NCBI RefSeq assembly: GCF_000219125.1
Contig: NZ_AFGF01000107.1
Coordinates: 36,071-100,070 of the forward strand
Source: Acetonema longum DSM 6540
GTDB lineage: Bacteria; Bacillota; Negativicutes; Sporomusales; Acetonemataceae
Direction of reading: 5' to 3'
DNA: 64,000 bases
Below the pieces are notes generated by a model that was not told the DNA's origin, made no database searches, and was given only the letters and a program-made list of their open reading frames with translations. Below, piece after piece: positions 8,926 through 17,235 of this stretch; the stretch's first letter is position 1, and every line of letters begins with the position of its first letter. The translations under genes and the position numbers were made by a program.

Positions 8926-9588
8926 TTATACTTGATTGGTTCCTTCAACGCCACGTTGCTCCCGGCCCATTGTCCGCTTACGCAGCCACAACAGCGCCTC
9001 TTCCAATTTGGTAATTGCCAAAGCGTTTTCCCTGCAGGCAAACTGTCCTTTCTGGAAATGCTCCAGCCGGCAGATGACCATGGCAATCAAGTCCTCATTG
9101 CAGACGCCATTTACGCCGCATTCTTTAATAGGACCTTCTTGGAAATGAATTTCCGCCAGCGGAATACCGAAGTAGTCATCATGGTTTCCAATGACCGTAA
9201 AGCGATGTGGTGCGCCGTATTGCATTTCGCTTCCCGGTTCGTGGTAAACTTCGGTATATTTGCTCGTGAGCAGGTCGTGTTGTAATTTTACATATTTGGT
9301 TTCTTCTTTCTCGTAAGTCATTTCAAAGACATCCGGCTTGCATGGGTAGAATTCGCCAACAACACCCTTAATAACGAAATCACCAATTGACGCCAAATGT
9401 TCTCCCTCTTTGGTCTTGATAATCAAGCCACCGTGAACTTTATTGTGATCAATGTAAAAATGTTCGCCCACAACATCCATTGGTCTATCATGAGTCCCCG
9501 TTAGAAAGTCGAACATTTCCCTATGGTTACTTCCCGTCCATTCCAGAGTTGGAACCTTGACAGGTTTCTTACGGTACCATTGAACCAT
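8926..9588 (-). CDS. Acb2/Tad1-type nucleotide-sponge domain protein (putative anti-CBASS/anti-Thoeris)
   Basis: The 220-aa protein has two parts. Residues 1-92 match the common phage PGDYG-like domain (YRKKPVKV at the start, LASIGDFVIKGVVGEFYPCK, DVFEMTYE). Residues 145-217 read IHFQEGPIKECGVNGV, CRLEHFQKGQFACRENALA, then LEEALLWLRKRT and RGVEGT. That matches the Acb2/Tad1 hairpin family as I know it. Those phage proteins bind and sequester the cyclic nucleotide or gcADPR signals of CBASS and Thoeris, which blocks host suicide. Fusion to a second domain is unusual compared with the short stand-alone sponges. ATG 9588 is preferred to the ATG at 9597 by spacing from GGAAGG. Activity is inferred from the motif pattern only. 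Confidence 0.7.
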   Translation of the reverse strand: MVQWYRKKPVKVPTLEWTGSNHREMFDFLTGTHDRPMDVVGEHFYIDHNKVHGGLIIKTKEGEHLASIGDFVIKGVVGEFYPCKPDVFEMTYEKEETKYVKLQHDLLTSKYTEVYHEPGSEMQYGAPHRFTVIGNHDDYFGIPLAEIHFQEGPIKECGVNGVCNEDLIAMVICRLEHFQKGQFACRENALAITKLEEALLWLRKRTMGREQRGVEGTNQV

Positions 9589-9624
9589 CTCAACCATCCT
9601 TCCGACTATTTAAAAGTCCATAGG

Positions 9625-9975
9625 TTACACCAGCTTTTGATCGCCAAGTTGATCTTGCAGAATTTCAAGGATCTCGTGCAGACGGTTATTCGCTTCAATC
9701 AAAACAGAACCGGTCGTCTGCAGCCGCCCCGCTACGGTGTCAAATGATTCCGGTACACCAGCACCATTGCATGCCTGCTGAGGCTTAGGAAGAGAAACCG
9801 CATCCAAAATCTCACGGGCCAGTCGCAGCGTAGTGTCCGCAATGTCCGAAATTTCGTTGAGACTTTTTTCGACTTGGCCTTGTTTTCGCTGGACCTGCTG
9901 GGCAGCACAATCGTTTCCATCGTAACCACCGGCAAACGCTCCGGTTATACCGACCCCATACTTCATACCATTCAT
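9625..9975 (-). CDS. unrecognised phage protein with helical C-terminal half
   Basis: A 116-aa protein: a Gly-rich N-terminus (YGVGITGAFAGGYDGND), then QQVQRKQGQVEKSLNEISDI and further amphipathic helices. A GGAGGATGATTTCAG site precedes the start. I do not recognise it. It lies directly upstream of the Acb2-like gene and might be co-expressed with it. Confidence 0.55.
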   Translation of the reverse strand: MNGMKYGVGITGAFAGGYDGNDCAAQQVQRKQGQVEKSLNEISDIADTTLRLAREILDAVSLPKPQQACNGAGVPESFDTVAGRLQTTGSVLIEANNRLHEILEILQDQLGDQKLV

Positions 9976-9996
9976 CTGAAATCATCCTCCTATTTT

Positions 9997-10662
9997 TTAT
10001 ACTTCGTCGGCTTCCGAAGCAATCACACCCCGGAAGCACTGCGTCAATTCCACAACCGCCGCATAATCCCGCGTCCGATAAAAATCAATGTAAGCGGGGA
10101 AGCCGCTCTTTGACGGGTCCGGTAGGTCACACTGTCCCATATGACCGGCCAGTATCACCGTGCAGTCATCATGTACCCGGGTGATAATCTTCTTGAGTTG
10201 CGGCTTGGTAAGGTTTTGGGCTTCATCAACCATGATGATCTTATTCCCCTTGAGGTTGCGGCCACGCAGGAAAGTATGCGGCTTTGGGTACACCCAGACA
10301 TTCCCGTCTTTCCATCCTCCGGAGTTGCTATCTTCGTTTGCATCCTCCCGCGACACGCAGGTCATTGGTCTCTCGCGAATTTCATCCAGTGCATCAAACA
10401 GTGGGCCCAGGTATTGATAATACTTGTCCCACAGCGAACCCGGCAAATACCCGAACTCATCTTCACACACATTGGGGAATACATACACAAGATCCCGCTC
10501 CATTACTTTGGCGGCCGCTACAGCAAGCAGTGTCTTCCCCGTTCCCGCCTTGGACGGAACCACAATGACCTTTTTGTCAAAAACCGCATCAACATATTGT
10601 CTCTGCTTAGCAGTCAGCTTCGGCCCAAGGCCAAAGAACATATGGTCTTTCGGTAGTGGCAT
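9997..10662 (-). CDS. PhoH-family ATPase
   Basis: The 221-aa protein has Walker A PSKAGTGKT (residues 36-44), Walker B IIMVDEAQN (142-150) and the sensor stretch TVILAGHMGQCD. This order is typical of the PhoH/superfamily-1-like ATPases found in many phages. The protein is slightly shorter than cellular PhoH. Biochemical role in phages is unsettled; RNA helicase or nuclease-associated functions are proposed for the family. It has an AAAGGTGGA ribosome site and sits in the late operon upstream of scaffold and capsid. Confidence 0.85.
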   Translation of the reverse strand: MPLPKDHMFFGLGPKLTAKQRQYVDAVFDKKVIVVPSKAGTGKTLLAVAAAKVMERDLVYVFPNVCEDEFGYLPGSLWDKYYQYLGPLFDALDEIRERPMTCVSREDANEDSNSGGWKDGNVWVYPKPHTFLRGRNLKGNKIIMVDEAQNLTKPQLKKIITRVHDDCTVILAGHMGQCDLPDPSKSGFPAYIDFYRTRDYAAVVELTQCFRGVIASEADEV

Positions 10663-10678
10663 GGAATGTCCACCTTTC

Positions 10679-10732
10679 CTAAGTCTTTCTGCCGCCTTTG
10701 CGCTTGTTGCCTCCTTTGCCCTTACAGGTCAC
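10679..10732 (-). CDS. possible 17-aa basic peptide
   Basis: A GTG-started frame encodes MTCKGKGGNKRKGGRKT. Its start overlaps the stop of the preceding gene as GTGA, and AGGGGGCGATATCC lies at correct spacing. Very small and strongly basic, it fills the otherwise empty interval. Translation is plausible but unproven. Confidence 0.35.
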   Translation of the reverse strand: MTCKGKGGNKRKGGRKT

Positions 10733-11154
10733 GGATATCGCCCCCTCATTACCGCGTTTTCGGCTTTCAGTCCTGATTGCCTTTTCAGTTTAACCAATGC
10801 CTTAGCGATATGGTCAATTGAGCGCTCCATCATAGTTTCATCTAATGAACCGTACTCGGTTTTATCAAACATGCAAAAATGTAAATGCAATAATTCATGA
10901 ACTAATACTATCTCCATATCATACTTAAACGGCGATTGCGGGTAATCAGTCGGATCTAATATTTTGATTGTTGCCAGGGCGGTTTCTTTCGTGTAACAAC
11001 ACTCCCCCTGAGCATTCTTTAAATCAAAATCTCGTTGACGTGCAATGCGCAAAGCCACTTCCCAGCATTCCAGTCTCAGGCGTTGCTGCCATTCCCGACA
11101 AAGCACAATCAATTGTTCTTCGCTATAAATATAAGATGTATCCGACTCGCACAT
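10729..11154 (-). CDS. phage zinc metallopeptidase-like protein (HELLHLH)
   Basis: The 141-aa protein has VLVHELLHLHF near residue 90. The HExxH pair plus an extra His two residues later makes a good zinc site. A C-terminal helix with DETMMERSIDHIAKALVKL follows and may supply the third ligand (Glu). The length and the late position between portal and PhoH are compatible with a small phage metallopeptidase. A second HELLH protein lies at 17177-17842. Substrate is unknown; prohead maturation is one possibility. Confidence 0.6.
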   Translation of the reverse strand: MCESDTSYIYSEEQLIVLCREWQQRLRLECWEVALRIARQRDFDLKNAQGECCYTKETALATIKILDPTDYPQSPFKYDMEIVLVHELLHLHFCMFDKTEYGSLDETMMERSIDHIAKALVKLKRQSGLKAENAVMRGRYP

Positions 11155-11171
11155 GATTCACACTCCTTTGA

Positions 11172-13316
11172 TTATAATGCCGCTCTCATGCTATTAATTA
11201 CTTGATTCTGCGGTATCGCCGGTCCCTGCCAACTAGGCATTCCTTGTCCCTGAGGTTGGGACTGCGGCATCGGTGGCACCTGCCCTTGTTGTGGCATCTG
11301 CTGTTGCATAACCGGTTGTTGTCCGCCGCCCATCATCAGCTGCTGAATGATCGCCATTTGCTGTTCAGGCGGCAATGTCGCAAGTTGCTGTTGCAGGGCT
11401 TGCGCCTGCTGTACTATTTGACCCATGTCCACCGGCGGCTGAATCTGAATGCCGGCCTGCGCCGCCGCCTGCATCTTTCCATCCGGCGGTAAGTCCCGAT
11501 AATTCAGAGATATCCGGGGAGGATTGGTCTGCGGTTGTTGTTTTGCCTGCGCTTCTTGCGCCGCCGCTTGGGCTTGAGCTTCTTTTTCTTCCCGGATTCT
11601 TCGGGCAATTTCGTCCCGGCGCGGGATGTCGGACTCTTCGAGTATCACGTCCGGCGGAACCGGTATTCCGGCCTTAACCGCCTCCAGGAGCATATAGTAT
11701 TGGGCCATGCGCTGAGTGGCAGTTGACGGCGTATCCGTGATGACAATGTCGAATTCACCAACAGACAGGTCATTGATTGTCGTCTCAAACCACTGCCCTG
11801 TGTTAGGGTCCTGAATAACCTGTGCGTCATTGACCTGGATAAAATCGTCATGGCCATCTTCGCCGATGATCCGGATAGTTTTGGACTCGGTATAATACTG
11901 CGGGATAATCCCCGGGCAGTTCCGTTTGCCCCAAAGAAGATAGAGTATCCTGCGTTTAAACTTCCGCAGATTGTCAAACAGTGCGGCCACATGGGTGATA
12001 GCCTGCTTCTGCCGTAGCTCTATTGCCCGGCCAGACTGACCTGCCGCATCTTGGCTACCCATCATGGCCTCGTTAATACCGGTCAACTCCCGGATATCGT
12101 TTGTCGATATCTGTTCTTCCTCCGCTACATTGGTCGGATATGGGGAAGGGGTAATTCGTTGCAGGCTGCTTCCCTTCTGGTGTTTGACTACTACACCAGG
12201 AGTGGCGCCGAAGTTCCGAATGTTTTGCTCTTGCTCTGGCGTCAGTGCCCCATCTTCGGCGATCCAGCCACTGTTCGCCTGGGTGTTAAGAATATGAAGA
12301 CGCTGAGAACGCCGTTTGTTGATTTCCCTTTGCGAGTCCTTCATATTCCTGACAACGCCGGACGGGGTATCTCCCTCGCCAATATAGTAAGCGGTGAGCT
12401 GCGCATACGGCAGGTCCCTATGCTGGTAAGGGCTCTCAATGTCTTCAAGTTCAATCTGACCCAGCATGACCTTAACACGCACTACCTTCTGCGGCTTTTC
12501 GACCGTCTGAGGTTGACCATTGACAATGACCATTTGCGACAGCATGTTGATCTGCACTTGTGATTGCGGGAGCAACGAATCATCCTGCATAACAAAAAAC
12601 TTGGTCATTCGCTTTTGGCGATACCACATTTCGATGAGCCGGACCTTATGTCCGTCCTTTTGATACCACAATGGCTCCGCTATGTCGCTACCATATGAGT
12701 CCTGTTCGTCGGTATCATACTCATGCACCATCTGTTCAATGGCCTCGGCATGCTCCGGGTAGACCTCCATTGCCTCATCTTTATCAACCCAGCGCCCCTC
12801 ACAGACAAACTTCGCATCCGATAAGTCTGCTTTCCGGCACTCCGGGTCAACATACATAGAAAACGGCGAAACCCGCTTAATTTGGGCCTCACCGTCCATC
12901 GTGTCGTAGTCAACCTCATATGTAATTTTTGCGAATCCCCTGCCGGCAATGGCCGCATCCAAGAATATGTCGCTCTCTTCTGACTCGAAGTCGCTGGCAT
13001 CAAAGACGAAATTAGTCATGCCCTCCCGGACTTTGCACTTTTTCAGGTCGTCGGCAGTGCGGGGCTTGAATGATGGTTCATAGCGGTTCAGGCGCTGATA
13101 GCCAGACAGCAGGTTTACCGTGGGCTTAACCCGGTTGATTGTGATGACCGGTCGCCCCTGCTTCCGCAGTTTGTCGATCGCTCCCTCATCCCACTGTATT
13201 CCGAAATAAAACTCATAATCTTCCCTGGCTTCTCGCCGCCAGTCCTGCATGCCGTCTACAGCATCCTTAAACCACCGCCGCGCTATTCCCACGCTGATTG
13301 GAATTACCTTTGCCAA
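11172..13316 (-). CDS. portal protein (P22-like)
   Basis: A 714-aa portal of the large P22-like type: RRWFKDAVDGMQDWRREARE near the N-terminus, GRPVITINRVKPTVNLLSGY, a QSGRAIELRQKQA segment and a long Gln/Pro-rich tail (QQQLATLPPEQQMA). The portal forms the 12-subunit DNA entry channel at one capsid vertex. Size matches the podovirus family (about 700 aa). I chose TTG 13316 because AAGGAGG is seven bases upstream; the longer frame from ATG 13337 would place that site inside the coding region. It is preceded by a small hairpin at 13345-13358. Confidence 0.85.
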   Translation of the reverse strand: MAKVIPISVGIARRWFKDAVDGMQDWRREAREDYEFYFGIQWDEGAIDKLRKQGRPVITINRVKPTVNLLSGYQRLNRYEPSFKPRTADDLKKCKVREGMTNFVFDASDFESEESDIFLDAAIAGRGFAKITYEVDYDTMDGEAQIKRVSPFSMYVDPECRKADLSDAKFVCEGRWVDKDEAMEVYPEHAEAIEQMVHEYDTDEQDSYGSDIAEPLWYQKDGHKVRLIEMWYRQKRMTKFFVMQDDSLLPQSQVQINMLSQMVIVNGQPQTVEKPQKVVRVKVMLGQIELEDIESPYQHRDLPYAQLTAYYIGEGDTPSGVVRNMKDSQREINKRRSQRLHILNTQANSGWIAEDGALTPEQEQNIRNFGATPGVVVKHQKGSSLQRITPSPYPTNVAEEEQISTNDIRELTGINEAMMGSQDAAGQSGRAIELRQKQAITHVAALFDNLRKFKRRILYLLWGKRNCPGIIPQYYTESKTIRIIGEDGHDDFIQVNDAQVIQDPNTGQWFETTINDLSVGEFDIVITDTPSTATQRMAQYYMLLEAVKAGIPVPPDVILEESDIPRRDEIARRIREEKEAQAQAAAQEAQAKQQPQTNPPRISLNYRDLPPDGKMQAAAQAGIQIQPPVDMGQIVQQAQALQQQLATLPPEQQMAIIQQLMMGGGQQPVMQQQMPQQGQVPPMPQSQPQGQGMPSWQGPAIPQNQVINSMRAAL

Positions 13317-13364
13317 CGTACCACCTCCTTCGGACATAGAGAAACCGCCCGAAGGCGGCGTTAT

Positions 13365-13637
13365 TTAAATACACAAAATTCGTTTTGATCCATCTTTTAT
13401 ATACCAGTGAAAGCAAACCAATGGTCTATATGCATCCATCAAGTCCCACTGCACTTTGTTGTGAATCGAAAGTCTGCCGACTTCAAAGGAGTATTCTTGC
13501 TCATCCGTAAACAGAAAGTCACGAAACATGTACAGAATACAGAGAATCGCTAATACGGGGTACACAATTGCAAGCAAGGGAAAGTATGACATCGGGTATT
13601 TCCCTTCAACTCGATACAACAAAACAATCATGAACAT
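13365..13637 (-). CDS. small membrane protein
   Basis: A 90-aa protein with one clear hydrophobic segment (YFPLLAIVYPVLAILCILYM, about residues 18-37) and a soluble C-terminus. No family recognised. Its place with another small membrane peptide just upstream could hint at a lysis or exclusion role, but this is speculation. Confidence 0.5.
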   Translation of the reverse strand: MFMIVLLYRVEGKYPMSYFPLLAIVYPVLAILCILYMFRDFLFTDEQEYSFEVGRLSIHNKVQWDLMDAYRPLVCFHWYIKDGSKRILCI

Positions 13638-13661
13638 CCTTGCAACCTATCCTTTCTTGTT

Positions 13662-13763
13662 TTACGCGCTGGATCTCCGTCCAAGAGCTGCGGCAAACGC
13701 CCACAAAATAAAAGTCGTCAGCCAAGGATGCTCGAACATCCAGTCAATGATGGTCCGTTCCAT
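13662..13763 (-). CDS. 33-aa membrane peptide
   Basis: The frame MERTIIDWMFEHPWLTTFIL continues through WAFAAALGRRSSA. It starts directly after the TAA of the preceding gene, with GGAGGG 8 bases upstream inside that gene. One membrane segment is predicted. The tight tiling and good ribosome site argue that it is translated. Function unknown. Confidence 0.55.
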   Translation of the reverse strand: MERTIIDWMFEHPWLTTFILWAFAAALGRRSSA

Positions 13764-14240
13764 TTATTCGCCCTCCGGCCCTTGCCCATTAACATTTCCT
13801 TCTTGCCAGCAAATCATCTTGCCGTCATGGGAAACAGTAGATAGGTCTGTCGGAGCCGGGGACCGATACAGCATTTCCCCTGCTTGCGGTAGTCGTCTTC
13901 CGCAGAATGGGCAATAAGCAATCGCGACATTAAAGTACGTATCTGGCGCATACAGTCTCCATCCAGTATTGTATTTTTTTATTTTCCAATCACCAAAAAT
14001 AATATCGTGGCATTGATGCAGCATTGTGCCAACAGGTTCTCCCTGGCGGGATCGTTTAGCGTCGATCATCTCGGATTTTCGCCGACAGATGGCGGCAGCA
14101 ATAACAGCCGCCATGTCTTCTTTGATATCCTGCGTTATGAATCCGTAAGCATCTCCGTCCGCAAACGTCACGACATATTCTCTGGCGTTGCCGGAATCAA
14201 CCAGATCAGACTTAATTGAAATTATTGCCGGTATCTCCAT
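13764..14240 (-). CDS. phage protein with CPFCGRRLP zinc knuckle
   Basis: A 158-aa protein. The N-terminal half has DADGDAYGFITQ-like strands and the C-terminal half a CPFCGRRLP half-site. Only one CxxC pair is evident, so a full zinc ribbon would need other ligands (C50 or the His near residue 75). Short proteins with YCPFCG motifs recur through this genome. Function unknown. Confidence 0.6.
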   Translation of the reverse strand: MEIPAIISIKSDLVDSGNAREYVVTFADGDAYGFITQDIKEDMAAVIAAAICRRKSEMIDAKRSRQGEPVGTMLHQCHDIIFGDWKIKKYNTGWRLYAPDTYFNVAIAYCPFCGRRLPQAGEMLYRSPAPTDLSTVSHDGKMICWQEGNVNGQGPEGE

Positions 14241-14244
14241 ACTG

Positions 14245-14454
14245 CTATTCCCCTCCCATAGTCGCCCGGGTTCTCCGGTATTCTATCGCCATTTCCGCAA
14301 TTTCTGCCCTTGATAAGTGCTGACCACGTTTTTTGACGGACTCCCTTACTTTAATTTGCCGCCCATCGTCGAAGAAAACAACATGGTCAATAAACATTGC
14401 GCGGCCAGCTTCTCCACGCACACCAATGATCGATGTAATTTTAGGCCTGTTCAT
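14245..14454 (-). CDS. small basic phage protein
   Basis: A 69-aa protein from ATG 14454 (MNRPKITSIIGVRGEAG) with a basic helical end (RAEIAEMAIEYRRTRA). TGGAG lies 11 bases before this ATG and 8 before the adjoining GTG. An upstream TTG would add 17 residues. No family recognised. Confidence 0.5.
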   Translation of the reverse strand: MNRPKITSIIGVRGEAGRAMFIDHVVFFDDGRQIKVRESVKKRGQHLSRAEIAEMAIEYRRTRATMGGE

Positions 14455-14593
14455 CACTATCACTACTCCATATCCTGCACGACTAATAATCATCGTTGCG
14501 ACCAATAACCATTCTTATGTAAATTGCACTTTGTTGATTTTACTGGCCTTGCAGGCTTTATGTTTGGGAAATACCGTTAAGTTTACAATAAAA

Positions 14594-14752
14594 TCATCGT
14601 TGTTTACCGTAATCGGTAAGATTTTCGGGTGGCGGCGTCTGCATGAGGCGCAATCCTACCTCTACAATCTCCGTCTCAACGTCTAAAATCCTGTCTCTGA
14701 CTACGGCATAGGGCTCACCATTGATCACTACTTTGCCTATAACGTCAGACAT
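14594..14752 (-). CDS. 52-aa phage protein, with an overlapping open frame behind it
   Basis: The frame MSDVIGKVVINGEPYAVVRD follows AGGGGGAAGG and ends at TGA 14594. From about codon 34 the +1 frame is also open and runs on for about 46 codons (CASCRR, ILPITVNNDDF, VFPKHKACKASKINKVQF) to a TAA near 14520. That second reading looks protein-like but has no start codon of its own. Either a frameshift joins the two or only the first is made. Confidence 0.5.
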   Translation of the reverse strand: MSDVIGKVVINGEPYAVVRDRILDVETEIVEVGLRLMQTPPPENLTDYGKQR

Positions 14753-14764
14753 TTTACCTTCCCC

Positions 14765-14908
14765 CTAACGGTCCCATGACAATAGTACTAAATTAAAAAT
14801 CGCCCACGACATGAAGTACGTTGCTCTCACATAGTCGTCCATGCCAATCACTGAGACAAGAGACATGATTATGCAGGTAGAAACAATAATTTTGAGTATT
14901 GCGTCCAT
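14765..14908 (-). CDS. 47-aa two-pass membrane peptide
   Basis: From ATG 14908 (AAAGGAG at 8 bases) the protein is MDAILKIIVSTCIIMSLVSV, then a short polar loop with DDYVRATY and a second hydrophobic stretch. A longer frame upstream lacks a ribosome site and runs through a hairpin at 14954-14973. Holin-like size, but no diagnostic feature. Confidence 0.5.
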   Translation of the reverse strand: MDAILKIIVSTCIIMSLVSVIGMDDYVRATYFMSWAIFNLVLLSWDR

Positions 14909-15048
14909 ATTTTCTCCTTTGCATTTACTTTTTTTCTTTGGAGGAAATGAACTGCCCCGCCTTTCGACGGGGCCTATCACCCTAAAGACTAAACACCATA
15001 CCCCTATCCCACCCCCTGCCACCGCATTGTGGCAGTCTCCATCCTATC

Positions 15049-15312
15049 CTATGCTGTTTTCAGAATCAGCCGAATCGCCGTCCGCTCTTGGGCATCGATC
15101 TCCACCGTGGCAAACGCTGGCACGCAAACAAGGTCAATTCCATTCGGCGCCACAAACCCTCTTGCAATCGCAATAGCTTTCATAGCCTGATTCAATGCTC
15201 CTGCGCCTACTGCCTGGATCTCAAAGCTTTTCCCGTCGCGAATCATGCCGGCAATCGCGCCGGCCACCTTGTTAGAATCGGATTTTGCAGCTACCTTAAT
15301 CATTTCACTCAT
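15049..15312 (-). CDS. spoVS: SpoVS family protein
   Basis: The 87-aa protein is nearly collinear with Bacillus SpoVS: KVAAKSDSNKVAGAIAGMI, then EIQAVGAGALNQAMKAIAIA, RGFVAPNGIDLVCVPAF and a final DAQERTAIRLIL. SpoVS is a small Alba-like nucleic-acid-binding regulator needed for normal spore development, where its loss or gain alters the passage to later sporulation stages. Length (86 aa in Bacillus) and all conserved blocks agree. Here it lies between the large terminase and the portal in the late operon, with a GGGAGAGAAGAAAATT site. The family call is firm; that the phage uses it to steer sporulation is inference. Confidence 0.9.
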   Translation of the reverse strand: MSEMIKVAAKSDSNKVAGAIAGMIRDGKSFEIQAVGAGALNQAMKAIAIARGFVAPNGIDLVCVPAFATVEIDAQERTAIRLILKTA

Positions 15313-15404
15313 AATTTTCTTCTCTCCCTTTTGAATAATTTTTCGTTTTATTTTTATATAACCCCGGCATTTTGATCATTTTATGCACGGAATTGTATAA
15401 CTAT

Positions 15405-16808
15405 TTACATTGCCATCCAGTCAAGTCCATTGTCACGCTTGCGACTGTATGCGTCTCGCTTGCCTTCTGGTTCTGGCTTCTTCGGCGTCCACGGTCGTGA
15501 CGTCAAGGCATAGGCAGTTTCGTCGAAGCAATGATCCTCTCCGGTTGTATCGACCTTCTCAGGTTGCCGCTTATCATGCGTTAAGACCGGTATAGTACGG
15601 ATATTGTGGAAACAAGTCTCGAAAAAGACGATCCCCGGAACCTGTTTACCATCACGCCCTTTGTATCCATCCAGTCGCAACTTCAGCTGCTCTGCACCAT
15701 TTTCCCGGCCTTTCTCTGATTTAGCGAATGTGGTCTTTTTATACTCTGACAAAACATTGTTGATTTCTTCGGCCACAGTAGGCCCAGTCGTACCAGATGC
15801 ATTCCAGCACGCACTATCAAGTACCCCATATGAAATTTCCCTATCTTCCTTTTCTGCCTCGACTATCTTCATTGCAACCTGCCTGGCGTTTTCTCCAGTT
15901 CCCACGTTCGGCTTGCCTCCATAGCCATACAATTCACGGTACTTCCAAATCATGGAGTCATAATCAACCGCATACCACCCAACTGCGTATGGCCGGTAAC
16001 TCCCCCAGTCCATCGACCTGAACCGCAACCATCCTGTCGGGATTGCAAAAGGCTTGCACACATGGATCGTTTTACTCCAGGAAGTAAAAAAGCGTCCTCC
16101 AGTGACGCCCCATTCTCCCTCGCCGTATACTTTATACCCTTCTGGATCTTGAATCTTACGCAGTTCCATGCGTCGATAGTATGCTTCGTCAATAAACCGG
16201 TTGTCTCGGTATGTGCTATGGTGCGTAAAAATGTCAGGACTTTCAATATCAAAGTATTTCGCTTTAATCCAATGATTCGCGTCAACCGGGTTGAAGCTGA
16301 ATGTCATTTGGTAATACAAATTAGGATTCAGCAGTTCGCCGCGCAGGCGGTCGTCAAGGATGTCAACATCGTCCTCATCGAACTCAGTGGCTTCCTCAAG
16401 CCATATCCAGCAGAGTTTCCCACGTTCAAACGTGACGGACTTAATCTTTTCTCGTTGGCTATCGTCTTTCATGCCACGAAAGATGATTTTATTTCCTGTT
16501 TTGTTGCACACCATTTCAAGCGGGCTCTGCCTAACTGTCCACAACGCACTAGCCATGTCACCGCAAACACGGTTGATTGCGGCCTTGACTTCTGCGTATG
16601 TGCTATCTCGGTTTGATTCGTCAATCTTTCTGACTACCAGGAGATTCGCTCCGGCGTATTTATCATCCATCAGCTTTACAACAAAGTCCTGGGCTATATC
16701 GACCGACTTCCCGCTACCGGCACTACCCTTTGCCGCACGATATCGGCACCTTGTCCTGTTGAATTCGCGAAAAATGGGATTAAACTGGACGCGAATGACA
16801 TTAGCCAT
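15405..16808 (-). CDS. terminase large subunit
   Basis: This 467-aa packaging motor has Walker A GSAGSGKS (residues 28-35) and Walker B LCWIWLEEATE (133-143). Nuclease acidic residues fit at MDWG (about 268), LDSA (about 330) and FDETAYAL (about 430). It belongs to the Terminase_3/PBSX-like group. TerL cuts concatemers and pumps DNA through the portal. It follows the small subunit with a short overlap. ATG 16808 (MANVIRVQFNPIF) is chosen over an ATG three codons upstream; neither has a strong ribosome site, so coupling with terS is likely. Confidence 0.92.
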   Translation of the reverse strand: MANVIRVQFNPIFREFNRTRCRYRAAKGSAGSGKSVDIAQDFVVKLMDDKYAGANLLVVRKIDESNRDSTYAEVKAAINRVCGDMASALWTVRQSPLEMVCNKTGNKIIFRGMKDDSQREKIKSVTFERGKLCWIWLEEATEFDEDDVDILDDRLRGELLNPNLYYQMTFSFNPVDANHWIKAKYFDIESPDIFTHHSTYRDNRFIDEAYYRRMELRKIQDPEGYKVYGEGEWGVTGGRFFTSWSKTIHVCKPFAIPTGWLRFRSMDWGSYRPYAVGWYAVDYDSMIWKYRELYGYGGKPNVGTGENARQVAMKIVEAEKEDREISYGVLDSACWNASGTTGPTVAEEINNVLSEYKKTTFAKSEKGRENGAEQLKLRLDGYKGRDGKQVPGIVFFETCFHNIRTIPVLTHDKRQPEKVDTTGEDHCFDETAYALTSRPWTPKKPEPEGKRDAYSRKRDNGLDWMAM

Positions 16809-17235
16809 CTGCACCATCGCCGTAATCTATAATGATACGGGTTTCAGTTTCTATCGGTTTACCATCTTTGCCGGTATGCTCGATTTGTTTTTGGTCCTTA
16901 TATAGACCTTTTAGTTCGAAAAACAGCTTTATTGCGCTGGTATCACCTATCTTGCATTTGCGCACCAGTGCCTTCCAGACTTCATTTATTTCACTGTTGG
17001 TGTATTTATCGATCTGTTTATTGAGATAGTTTACAAACCTTTCATCCTTCATCCACCGGTAAAAAACCTGTTCTGTTAGTCCAGCGGCTTTTATCTTCTC
17101 CGCCTTTGACCTTCTATCGTCAGGATTTAAAAGCATCTCAGTCACTCTGACCAATTCAGGCCGTGGTGTCCAAACACTAACGGTTTTTGGTCTTTTTCTT
17201 TCCTGGCTTTTTTTCGTTTGCTTTTCCTGCGTCAT
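16801..17235 (-). CDS. terminase small subunit (phBC6A51-type HTH)
   Basis: A 144-aa protein with a basic N-terminus and a helix-turn-helix segment ERVTEMLLNPDDR, then KAEKIKAAGLTEQVFYRWM. Next comes KLFFELKGLYKDQKQIEHTG. This is the phBC6A51-type small terminase that recognises the packaging site and feeds DNA to TerL, the next gene. Ribosome-site spacing favours ATG 17235 inside the end of the metallopeptidase gene; GTG 17256 is the longer choice. Confidence 0.8.
   Translation of the reverse strand: MTQEKQTKKSQERKRPKTVSVWTPRPELVRVTEMLLNPDDRRSKAEKIKAAGLTEQVFYRWMKDERFVNYLNKQIDKYTNSEINEVWKALVRKCKIGDTSAIKLFFELKGLYKDQKQIEHTGKDGKPIETETRIIIDYGDGADG

Noticed and set aside
13365..14908. Holin/lysis cassette made of the small membrane proteins
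   Set aside because: No endolysin lies nearby, and none of the peptides has a clear holin signature; kept as unknown membrane proteins.
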